DNA from: an uncultured Clostridia bacterium
GTDB taxonomy: Bacteria; Bacillota; Clostridia; Oscillospirales; Ruminococcaceae
Reading direction: 5' to 3'
DNA length: 6,378 nucleotides
Assembly: GCA_937901465.1 (NCBI GenBank)
Contig: CALGTU010000027.1
Span: forward strand, 1 to 6,378
Shown here: positions 1-4,869 of the stretch, piece after piece
Numbering within the stretch: position 1 is the stretch's first letter
Layout of the letters: each line of letters opens with the position of its first letter
Program-made: the position numbers and the translations under genes
The notes under the pieces: generated by a model
The model's input: only the letters and a program-made list of their open reading frames with translations
The model's database searches: none
What the model was told of the DNA's origin: nothing

Positions 1-255
1 GGTCTTATTCTCATTGTTCTTTACCTCGTAAACTTCAAATTCATCATAGTCTCCAACAATTCCCTGTCGATGATAAACTATACCATTTTTCTCATTTTCT
101 TCGAAACAGTTCAGTAAAGTTTCAATACCATATCTTTTCGCAAACAAAATAAATCCATAAGGTTTAATCTTTGCAAGGAGTCCCTTCCTACAATTCTCTT
201 CACACAGGAAACAATTATCAATATTTCTAAATGTAATATTCCTCCGGAATATCAT
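1..255 (-). CDS. Partial unrecognised protein, N-terminal 85 codons, overlaps the end of the AAC(3) gene
   Basis: A minus-strand frame is open from an ATG at 255 down to the left edge with no stop, giving 85 codons; an in-frame TAA at 264-262 caps it, so ATG 255 is the earliest possible start. It overlaps the last 29 bases of the AAC(3) gene, which suggests translational coupling and membership of the same operon. The start is uncertain: AAAGAGG touches the ATG directly, and a better GGAGG (245-241) lies just inside the frame without a good start codon at normal spacing. The N-terminal part has three cysteines (C15, C18 and C22, in a CxxCxxxC arrangement), then a mixed segment (KPYGFILFAKRYG) and an acidic stretch (GDYDEFEVYEV). 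I see no signal peptide or membrane segment. I do not recognise the family. It is real coding sequence more likely than chance because it stays open through a region with no other gene. Confidence 0.6.
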   Translation of the reverse strand, partial: MIFRRNITFRNIDNCFLCEENCRKGLLAKIKPYGFILFAKRYGIETLLNCFEENEKNGIVYHRQGIVGDYDEFEVYEVKNNENKT

Positions 256-1018
256 CCTCTTTTATACACAAATCCCTATCTGTTTTCTCCCAAATTTTTC
301 TAACTGTATCCGTCATCTTTACAACATCGCAACAGTACACCAAGGCATCTCCTAACTGATGATATGTAACTGCTCTCGCATATTCAAAGGCCTTTTTGTA
401 ATTAGGATAATAATCCGATACGCAGGTATCAGAAGCTGCTGTAAAATGTGTATGAAATGGCGGAGAAGTTATTTCATTTCCATCATAATCCTTAATAGTA
501 ATCTGAAATGCATCTGGATTCAGTCTATCTGGAATATCAAGACGCTCATCCACTGCGTGAAGATATGTATTTCTCTCATGTCCTACTCCCACTAAGAGAA
601 CCTTGCCTTTTTCCTCATACAGTCTGCTTATGCAACTTCCCATAGGTACAGGACTTGCCGCATTTTCTTCACCCTTTACATAGTCAGCAGCACCCTTACC
701 AAACACTGTAACCGAATGTGTAGGATGCAGGGAACGTACCCCATCACTTCTAAATGCAGCCACCTTAGCCAACGCTCCTATACAAGGCTCTGTGTTTCTC
801 ACATCATAATGCGGATGCTCCCTATCTACATTTGCCCAGGTATGCGTAGGCACTATAAACAGTCCATCCGTAAGATACTGACAAAAGCCATCTATTAGGC
901 CATCTGCGCCATTTTCAATCTCTCCTACAGCACGCAGGGAGCAGTGAATTGTAACCTTGTCGTTATGCTTTATGCCACAACCTTCTAGTAATTCGAATAT
1001 ATCGCTCTTGGTAACCAT
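227..1018 (-). CDS. AAC(3)/YokD-family N-acetyltransferase (aminoglycoside 3-N-acetyltransferase-like)
   Basis: The 263-residue product has the hallmarks of the AAC(3) (Antibiotic_NAT, YokD) family, which uses acetyl-CoA to acetylate the 3-amino group of 2-deoxystreptamine aminoglycosides; some members have other or unknown substrates. Visible motifs in order are HCSLRAVG (25-32), PTHTW (57-61), the highly conserved HPTHSV (98-103, with the family's active-site His region), and GVGHERNTYLHAVDE (144-158). The length is normal for the family and the protein should be cytosolic, with no signal peptide. The frame extends to an ATG at 1048, but the start is placed at 1018 because AAGGAGGA (1035-1028) sits nine bases before it. 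It lies 83 bases after the GNAT gene and overlaps the following partial gene, so it is probably the middle gene of one operon. Family assignment is secure; actual drug resistance is inference. Confidence 0.9.
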   Translation of the reverse strand: MVTKSDIFELLEGCGIKHNDKVTIHCSLRAVGEIENGADGLIDGFCQYLTDGLFIVPTHTWANVDREHPHYDVRNTEPCIGALAKVAAFRSDGVRSLHPTHSVTVFGKGAADYVKGEENAASPVPMGSCISRLYEEKGKVLLVGVGHERNTYLHAVDERLDIPDRLNPDAFQITIKDYDGNEITSPPFHTHFTAASDTCVSDYYPNYKKAFEYARAVTYHQLGDALVYCCDVVKMTDTVRKIWEKTDRDLCIKEDDIPEEYYI

Positions 1019-1027
1019 ATTTACTCT

Positions 1028-1035
1028 TCCTCCTT
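1028..1035 (-). promoter_or_regulatory. Ribosome binding site that fixes the AAC(3) start
   Basis: AAGGAGGA read on the minus strand is a near-perfect Shine-Dalgarno sequence nine bases before ATG 1018. It lies inside the longer open frame that begins at 1048, so it argues that the first ten codons of that frame are not translated. Confidence 0.8.
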
Positions 1036-1101
1036 CAAATTCTTGCATGCTTTCAACGCTTCACAAAGCTGAAAGTTTCTGTTTACTACGAATCTTGATT
1101 T

Positions 1102-1599
1102 TTATTTACAAATCTCCATCTCGATACTTTTCCATTCTTCATTACAAATATTATAAGTCAAGCTATTTCCATTTTCGATAAATCCAACCGCTTTATAACA
1201 ATGATAAGCACTTGGATTATTCTCAAAAACCTCTAATGTCACTTTCGATGCTCCATAAAGTTCAAATGCAAATTTTATACCTAACTGCAGCATTTGTTTC
1301 CCATATCCTTTTCCTCTTGCCTTGGGATTTAGAATCACATATCCGAAACTTAATTCACCTTCTACTTCTCCAGGTTGGCGAAGGGTAAAAAAACCTACTA
1401 TTCCATCTTCATCAAAAGCAACAAACGGGAAATATTTTTCATTATCTATTCTTCCAGAAACTGCCTGTTCCATACGTTCCGCTGAAACAGGAAAACTGCC
1501 AAGCCTTCCTTCACTCCATTTATAAAATGTGTTCTCATCTTGAGCCCAAGTTACTATTTTCTGACTATCATTTTTTCGATATGGTCTTAAGTTTAGCAT
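1102..1599 (-). CDS. GNAT-family N-acetyltransferase (RimI/RimJ-like)
   Basis: The 165-residue product is a single GNAT acetyltransferase domain of normal length. It begins with MLNLRPYRKND, a typical first strand, and has the acetyl-CoA pyrophosphate loop RGKGYG at 95-100 (motif A) preceded by the beta-4 segment around LSFGYVILNP. A typical motif B region, NPSAYHCYKAVGF, lies at 128-140. Such enzymes transfer acetyl from acetyl-CoA to an amine; the substrate cannot be told from the sequence. GGAGG (1611-1607) lies seven bases before the ATG. It is the first gene after the promoter at 1649-1677 and is followed after 83 bases by the AAC(3) gene, so two unrelated acetyltransferase folds appear to be co-transcribed. 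Cytosolic; no extra domains. Confidence 0.9.
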   Translation of the reverse strand: MLNLRPYRKNDSQKIVTWAQDENTFYKWSEGRLGSFPVSAERMEQAVSGRIDNEKYFPFVAFDEDGIVGFFTLRQPGEVEGELSFGYVILNPKARGKGYGKQMLQLGIKFAFELYGASKVTLEVFENNPSAYHCYKAVGFIENGNSLTYNICNEEWKSIEMEICK

Positions 1600-1648
1600 A
1601 ACTTCACCTCCGTCAAATTCTTATTTATCAGTCAGTCCGATTTCCTAC

Positions 1649-1677
1649 ATTATACCATATCCACCCCACAAAAACAA
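1649..1677 (-). promoter_or_regulatory. Extended -10 sigma-A-type promoter for the GNAT-AAC(3) operon
   Basis: On the minus strand a TTGTTT (-35, 1677-1672) is followed after exactly 17 bases by a perfect TATAAT (-10, 1654-1649). A TG one base before the -10 gives the extended form TGGTATAAT. Transcription would start near 1642, leaving a leader of about 40 bases before the GNAT start codon. Confidence 0.75.
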
Positions 1678-1699
1678 TATTCATAAACGCTCTGCTCTT

Positions 1700-1739
1700 C
1701 CCGAGAAGGATTGTTTTTAAAAACTGTAGAATTTTCGGG
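1700..1739 (-). repeat. Nested inverted repeat just upstream of the GNAT promoter
   Basis: CCCGA (1700-1704) and TCGGG (1735-1739) face each other, and between them lies a perfect 12-base palindrome GTTTTTAAAAAC (1713-1724). The element is about 22 bases upstream of the -35 box. It could be an operator for a dimeric regulator or a chance AT-rich symmetry. The rest of 1678-1934 is AT-rich and holds no convincing gene; the plus strand has only weak -10-like words (TATAAT 1789-1794, TATATT 1884-1889) without good -35 partners. Confidence 0.3.
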
Positions 1740-1820
1740 TTATCGCACCGACTGTGTGAATTATGATGAAAACACAAACACTCCCGATTATAATATAACA
1801 TCGTTTTCGAGAAAAAACAG

Positions 1821-1856
1821 GTGAAAATCAAAAAATATCTTATTTTTCACTTTTTT
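1821..1856. terminator. Weak AT-rich hairpin with flanking T/A runs
   Basis: GTGAAAA (1821-1827) can pair with TTTTCAC (1844-1850), followed on the plus strand by six T. The minus-strand reading also ends in a T run. The stem is short, low in GC and has a 16-base loop, so it would be a poor terminator; it may instead be a regulatory symmetry upstream of the gene at 1935. Confidence 0.25.
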
Positions 1857-1934
1857 CGTTAAAATAATTATTTTTATTTTAAATATATTCTGTTTACACA
1901 ATTAAGTCCTTTCGGAATATCAAAGGAATTTCTT

Positions 1935-2192
1935 GTGCAGAATATATACGAAAGGGTGATTCCTATAAGAATCTCGATTAACGACGACATCAAGGTCGTT
2001 CAGTTCTGGTTTACAAGAGAAGAAGGCGAAGCAGAAAACCGCCGACAGATAACAGATGAACTTTTCAAGAAGTTAGCTCCCGATGATAAATACAGAAAGG
2101 TAACCTATATCTCGGGGAGTGGTGATCTTTTCTCTTCAACAAACGAACTGATAAGACAAAACTTTCAGAAAAACATTATGAGAAATGAATGA
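1935..2192 (+). CDS. Small conserved-looking hypothetical protein (85 residues), GTG start
   Basis: I do not recognise this family. The GTG start at 1935 is supported by AAAGGAA (1922-1928) six bases upstream. The product has an N-terminal beta-like segment (RVIPIRISINDDIKVVQFW), then a charged helical region (REEGEAENRRQITDELFKKL), a second beta-like stretch (KVTYISGSGD) and a charged helical tail. There is no signal peptide or membrane segment, so it is probably cytosolic. It stands alone on the plus strand, pointing away from the acetyltransferase operon and towards the immunity gene, and ends just before a hairpin and a strong terminator. A monocistronic gene with its own terminator is a real gene more likely than chance. 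Small single genes of this kind are common in clostridial integrated elements, but that link is only an inference. Confidence 0.7.
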   Translation: MQNIYERVIPIRISINDDIKVVQFWFTREEGEAENRRQITDELFKKLAPDDKYRKVTYISGSGDLFSSTNELIRQNFQKNIMRNE

Positions 2193-2216
2193 TTGCATAC
2201 CTTCCTCCTTGCAATC
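2191..2216. repeat. Hairpin with a CCTCCTT loop between the 85-residue gene and its terminator
   Basis: GATTGC (2191-2196) and GCAATC (2211-2216) form a perfect 6-base stem. The 14-base loop contains CTTCCTCCTT, the same sequence as the 3' end of 16S rRNA that pairs with ribosome binding sites. The stem overlaps the stop codon and directly abuts the terminator. Confidence 0.5.
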
Positions 2217-2250
2217 AAAAAACCACGCCCAATTTCAAGCGTGGTTTTTT
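2217..2250. terminator. Strong bidirectional Rho-independent terminator
   Basis: CCACGC (2223-2228) pairs perfectly with GCGTGG (2239-2244) around a 10-base loop, flanked by six A on the left and six T on the right, so it works on both strands. It ends the plus-strand gene at 1935-2192 and lies downstream of the convergent minus-strand immunity gene. Confidence 0.92.
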
Positions 2251-2393
2251 CTTCTTCATCGTCGCCATGTTCAATGCATAAGCCTATCGCGAGGGTTTCA
2301 AGCCATTATGCCTATGTTGCATATCGTTATTGTATAATTGGTGTTTAAGTGCGTTAAGAAGAATTTTTCTAATTTGTTACATATTTTTATTCA
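2251..2393. other. Non-coding spacer with repeated GCC/TATG words, no gene seen
   Basis: The stretch between the bidirectional terminator and the immunity gene holds no open frame with a ribosome binding site. Bases 2261-2325 are visibly richer in G and C than the AT-rich flank and contain an inverted repeat GCATAA (2276-2281) / TTATGC (2306-2311) plus recurring GCCTAT words. It may be the untranslated 3' end of the immunity transcript or a scar of an element end. Confidence 0.4.
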
Positions 2394-2771
2394 TTATAAT
2401 GTAACATCTGCGCATCCGATATACTCCAATTTTTCATCAATATAATCAACACCTGTATATTCAAAATTATATAAAAGAACAATACTATTGTAATTTCGAA
2501 CATTTTTATTCTCAAGCATTTTTCGAAATTGAGGTATAATTTCATAATCTCCTGAAAATCCAGCTAAAAGCGACTCCACATCTGAACATCTTTCCGAAAT
2601 CCAATCACTTTCTATTGCATCCAGATCATATCTTTTAATTGCATAATTTTCTTGAAAGCTTGAAGGAATATAATTGCCATCATCGTCATACGATACCTTT
2701 ATGTAATTCTTAAAATTATCAGCATTTTCATAAAATCCCAACCATAAAGATACTTTATTTTCTTTTACCAT
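2394..2771 (-). CDS. Imm22-like immunity protein (DUF4284 family) of a polymorphic toxin system
   Basis: The 125-residue product matches my memory of the Imm22 family: an opening VSLWLG (7-12), then a YDDDGNYIPSSF segment (28-39), and a long acidic body. Such proteins are cytosolic antidotes that bind and block a cognate toxin carried by the same or neighbouring cells. GGAG (2783-2780) lies eight bases before the ATG. The gene starts 15 bases after the stop of a fragment that looks like the end of a polymorphic toxin, the expected toxin-then-immunity order. The frame is intact and of normal length, while the presumed toxin is broken, so it may survive as an orphan immunity gene that protects against toxins of relatives. 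It is the last gene of the minus-strand unit. Family assignment from memory is fairly sure; the target toxin is unknown. Confidence 0.75.
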   Translation of the reverse strand: MVKENKVSLWLGFYENADNFKNYIKVSYDDDGNYIPSSFQENYAIKRYDLDAIESDWISERCSDVESLLAGFSGDYEIIPQFRKMLENKNVRNYNSIVLLYNFEYTGVDYIDEKLEYIGCADVTL

Positions 2772-2786
2772 AACCTTATCTCCATT

Positions 2787-3000
2787 CTACTTAATTTGTG
2801 TAGTTCTTGACACCAAATGCCACTCATGTAACCCTCCTAGGCTTCTTAAACATGCTTCAATAACATCTCGAATTTCGGGTTTTGACCATAAGGCATCCAA
2901 TTCATCAACAGATAGTGAATTAAAAAATTCATTAAACTCACCATTTTTAACAGTAGGAATATCTTTGGCAGTAAAATTATCAATTGAAATATCTGTTCAT
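2787..3000 (-). pseudogene. Relic of a polymorphic toxin or secreted effector, C-terminal part
   Basis: A minus-strand frame is open from 2996 to a TAG at 2789-2787 (69 codons), but it has no start codon and is preceded by an in-frame TGA. An ATG at 3000 would enter this frame if one A of ATGAACAG were removed, giving MTDISIDNF, so a one-base frameshift after the start is a simple explanation. The frame encodes a coherent protein: FNEFFNSLSVDELDALW, then KPEIRDVIEACLR, then GGLHEWHLVSRT. The last part resembles a conserved segment (HEW followed by VSRTPxFKxWG) that I associate with the ends of clostridial polymorphic toxins. After SRT the sequence reads TQIK-stop where such proteins continue, so the catalytic end appears lost. 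It sits 15 bases before the immunity gene. The coding nature is well supported; the toxin assignment is a moderate inference. Confidence 0.6.
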
Positions 3001-3006
3001 TTTATT

Positions 3007-3315
3007 CTATTTCAAAAAATCATTTGATTTTATTATATATATTTTCATAAGTTCCGTTCTCCTGTTGTCTAATTCGGAATTTCCAACTTGAACATCAAAT
3101 TTTAAAAAGAATCTATCAGATATTTCATTTTCCAACGATTTTAATTCTTCTTTATCTTTATGTTCTTTCAAAAATGAAATCCATTCTCTTGCTTCACTTT
3201 CATTTTGAGCAAGCACATAATCCTTTTCTTCTTTTCTCATTATAACGATAGTTTCAATCAACTGATCAAGTATTTTTATTAATTCTCTATGTTGCTGTTG
3301 ATTAATAATATCCAT
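3007..3315 (-). CDS. Small helical protein in a WXG100/toxin locus
   Basis: The 102-residue product is not recognised. It has no signal peptide or membrane segment, and is strongly charged and probably mostly helical: residues 1-60 have amphipathic spacing (for example ELIKILDQLIETIVIM and then KEEKDYVLAQNESEAREW), and the end is a basic helix-like tail. GAGGAA (3326-3321) lies five bases before the ATG. It begins 35 bases after the stop of the broken WXG100-like gene and ends just before the toxin relic, so it is in the same transcription unit. Position, size and helicity fit an adaptor or chaperone for a type VII secreted toxin, like the small helical partners found beside LXG toxins, but no motif proves it. 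It could equally be an immunity-type protein. Confidence 0.75.
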   Translation of the reverse strand: MDIINQQQHRELIKILDQLIETIVIMRKEEKDYVLAQNESEAREWISFLKEHKDKEELKSLENEISDRFFLKFDVQVGNSELDNRRTELMKIYIIKSNDFLK

Positions 3316-3350
3316 AAAAATTCCTCATTTCTATAAATTATTAATATTAA

Positions 3351-3641
3351 TTACCCCATCTTACTTGCTATTCCTTTATCAAGTTCCTGTTGTTCTTTCA
3401 GAGTCTTTTCAGCATAATCGTTAACATTCATTAAAACGCTGATATGCTGTTCCAGATTCTGTTAAAACATTTTTGTATTCTGAGAAAAAGCATTGCAAAA
3501 CTCACCGCTGGAATTAGACACAAAATTATTATTCTGTGTTTTGATTTCTTCAAGTATATCTGTAAGTTTTTCTTTGAGACTCAATACGCTTTTATTAACG
3601 CTATTCATAACCTCTTTATTTATCAATATTTCATCTGTCAT
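3351..3641 (-). pseudogene. WXG100-like (ESX/type VII secretion) small protein gene with an in-frame TAA
   Basis: From ATG 3641, with AAGGAG (3655-3650) eight bases upstream, a 97-codon frame runs to TAA at 3353-3351, but codon 60 (3464-3462) is TAA. Coding sense continues in the same frame on both sides: NNNFVSNSSGEFCNAFSQN before, and QNLEQHISVLMNVNDY then AEKTLKEQQ after. Total length near 96 residues, a helix-turn-helix plan, and an SxG turn (S44-S45-G46) in the place of WxG are typical of WXG100-type proteins, which form helical hairpin dimers and are exported by, or guide cargo to, type VII secretion. A single change (CAA to TAA, or GAA to TAA) explains the stop. The first 59 codons contain only the first helix and turn, so the truncated product is unlikely to work. 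It follows the leucine-rich-repeat gene by 25 bases. Confidence 0.75.
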
Positions 3642-3657
3642 AATTTAGGCTCCTTTT
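3584..3657 (-). repeat. Direct repeat copy 1 (start of the WXG100-like gene and its ribosome binding site)
   Basis: This 74-base stretch matches 4791-4864 with no gaps and, by eye, four mismatches. It covers the AAGGAG ribosome binding site, the start codon and the first 19 codons of the WXG100-like gene. The two copies are in the same orientation, 1207 bases apart, and bracket the leucine-rich-repeat lipoprotein gene. Confidence 0.9.
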
Positions 3658-3666
3658 TAATCATTC

Positions 3667-4758
3667 CTAATCGCCCTTATATCCCCAGATAACATCCACC
3701 TTTTTGTTACCATCCTCAGAATAAATTGTATCCCATTCATCATCCCAGCCCTGAGGTTTGCTTTCAGCTTCGCAGTAAACGGTTATGTTGTCTGTATGAT
3801 TGAATACCGTTGCTCCCATTTCTGTTACACCTTTCGGAATAACAATGCTTTCAAGCAATTCACATCCATCAAACGCTGATTCTCCTATACTTTCAACTTC
3901 ATCAGGAATTATAATTTCTTCGAGCGAACAGCAACTATAAAAAGCGTTATCGGGAAGATATTTCATATTATCGGGAAGAATGATTTCTTTCAAATTGTTA
4001 CAACCCGCAAAAGCATATTCCCCATAGCCTTCAACAGTTTCGGGAACTATAATTTTTTCAACAACAGAATTGCGATATTCCATATAACCGAAAGATTGCG
4101 ATATATATTTTACATTATCGGGAATTGTCACTTCTTTTGAACTACCCTTATAATTTATCAGCACGCCGTTTCCGACAACAACAAAATCTTCGGGATATTC
4201 TCTCCAGAATGATGTTTCAAAAAATGCAAGATTTCCGATTTCTTCAACAGTTTCGGGAATTGAAATCCCTGCAAGATTTTCACAGTACATAAACGCTCCG
4301 TCGCCTATACTTTTCACACTTTCAGGAATATCAATTTCAGCAATCGGACACTCTGCAAAAGACGCGTCACCTATAAATTCAATCCCTTCGGGAAGATATA
4401 CATCAACCAGATTTTCGCAGCCATCAAAAGCCTGAAAACCTATTGTTTTAACAGAAGAAGGGATTTCAACGCTTGTTATATCAGAATTCCAGCCGAATGC
4501 CTTTTCGCCGACAGAAACAACAATCTCTCCATCGGGATTTCTGCTCGGAATAACAAGGCGAGAATCGGTATATGTTCCCATTCCTGTAACTATACAGGTT
4601 CCGTTGCCGTTGCTCTTATATTCAAGTTGTTTTGTGTTTTCATTTATATCTGAAGTTTCTGATACCGAAACAGTTGTAATCTCTTCCTGTTTTACAGGCA
4701 CGGATACACAACCAGTAAGCATTGTTATTATAACTAAAGATAAAATAAGTTTTTTCAT
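3667..4758 (-). CDS. BspA-like leucine-rich-repeat lipoprotein
   Basis: The 363-residue product has a lipoprotein signal peptide (MKKLILSLVIITMLTGC) with a lipobox LTGC and lipid-anchored Cys17, so it is predicted to be tethered to the outer face of the membrane. A Ser/Thr/Glu-rich linker (about 18-45) leads to about ten leucine-rich repeats of the BspA/LRR_5 type (about 68-325), each shaped IPxxVxxIGxxAFxxCxxL. One irregular insertion at 176-208 interrupts the array. The end VYCEAESKPQGW ... VIWGYKGD (327-363) is the usual C-terminal cap of clostridial BspA-like proteins. These repeats usually bind protein or host ligands. AAAGGAA (4771-4765) lies six bases before the ATG. It is bracketed by the 74-base direct repeat, follows a truncated WXG100 start and precedes a broken WXG100-like gene, so it may be a passenger in a type VII toxin island or an exposed lipoprotein of that system. 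Family sure; role unknown. Confidence 0.92.
   Translation of the reverse strand: MKKLILSLVIITMLTGCVSVPVKQEEITTVSVSETSDINENTKQLEYKSNGNGTCIVTGMGTYTDSRLVIPSRNPDGEIVVSVGEKAFGWNSDITSVEIPSSVKTIGFQAFDGCENLVDVYLPEGIEFIGDASFAECPIAEIDIPESVKSIGDGAFMYCENLAGISIPETVEEIGNLAFFETSFWREYPEDFVVVGNGVLINYKGSSKEVTIPDNVKYISQSFGYMEYRNSVVEKIIVPETVEGYGEYAFAGCNNLKEIILPDNMKYLPDNAFYSCCSLEEIIIPDEVESIGESAFDGCELLESIVIPKGVTEMGATVFNHTDNITVYCEAESKPQGWDDEWDTIYSEDGNKKVDVIWGYKGD
4673..4696 (-). repeat. Shared 24-base segment encoding VKQEEITT, copy in the leucine-rich-repeat lipoprotein
   Basis: This stretch encodes the segment just after the lipid-anchored Cys of the leucine-rich-repeat lipoprotein. It matches 5579-5602, inside the long lipoprotein gene, with one mismatch and in the corresponding reading frame. 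Confidence 0.8.
4693..4746 (-). repeat. Shared lipoprotein signal-peptide DNA, copy 1
   Basis: This 54-base stretch aligns without gaps to 6325-6378, with eight mismatches by eye. It encodes the hydrophobic core, lipobox and first mature residues (ILSL to CVSxPV) of both lipoproteins, showing that the two genes share a common signal-peptide ancestor or were joined by recombination. Confidence 0.85.
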
Positions 4759-4788
4759 TTTTTGTTCCTTTTGTCAATTTGTTTTTTG

Positions 4789-4848
4789 TTATACGCTTTT
4801 GTTAACGCTATTCATAGCTTCTGTATTTATCAATATTTCATCTGTCAT
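4789..4848 (-). pseudogene. 19-codon start fragment of a second WXG100-like gene
   Basis: ATG at 4848 is preceded by AAGGAG (eight bases between), the same site as in the full copy. The frame encodes MTDEILINTEAMNSVNKSV and then stops at TAA (4791-4789). The full-length homologue at 3641 has MTDEILINKEVMNSVNKSV and continues. The similarity ends exactly at this valine codon, where the sequence passes into the spacer and ribosome binding site of the leucine-rich-repeat gene. This is best read as the stump left when that gene was inserted or duplicated here. It still has a working ribosome binding site, so a 19-residue peptide may be made and could couple translation to the next gene, 30 bases downstream. 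A real leader peptide is a less likely alternative. Confidence 0.7.
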
Positions 4849-4864
4849 AATTTAGGCTCCTTTT
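4791..4864 (-). repeat. Direct repeat copy 2 (truncated WXG100-like gene start)
   Basis: This copy matches 3584-3657 at about 70 of 74 positions in the same orientation. It lies between the stop of the long lipoprotein and the ribosome binding site of the leucine-rich-repeat gene. Confidence 0.9.
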
Positions 4865-4869
4865 AAAAA

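Noticed and set aside
359..1181. Several plus-strand frames opposite the AAC(3) and GNAT genes
   Set aside because: All are shadows of two well-supported minus-strand genes.
1628..1831. Minus-strand open frame of 67 codons
   Set aside because: It contains the promoter of the GNAT gene, has no ribosome binding site and encodes a low-complexity Cys/Phe/His-rich sequence; chance frame.
2288..2306. GGGTTTCAAGCC resembling a tRNA T-loop
   Set aside because: No matching stem arms or cloverleaf on either side, and an extra T breaks the consensus.
2333..2338. Perfect TATAAT on the plus strand
   Set aside because: No -35 partner at 16-18 bases and it would only read into the antisense of the immunity gene.
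3462..3464. Reassigned TAA codon in the WXG100-like gene
   Set aside because: Other genes in the window end normally at TAA, TAG or TGA, so a plain nonsense mutation is far simpler than recoding.
3444..3692. Plus-strand open frame of 82 codons
   Set aside because: It is the antisense shadow of the WXG100-like pseudogene and the end of the leucine-rich-repeat gene; rich in Ile, Phe and Cys with no ribosome binding site.
3667..4758. Regular short motifs (TCGGGAAT-like words) that could suggest a repeat array or CRISPR
   Set aside because: They are the codons of the leucine-rich repeats (IPxxV); spacing follows the protein repeat and there are no unique spacers.
4773..4778. TTGACA on the minus strand before the leucine-rich-repeat gene
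   Set aside because: No -10 element at proper distance; the following sequence is already the start of the coding region.
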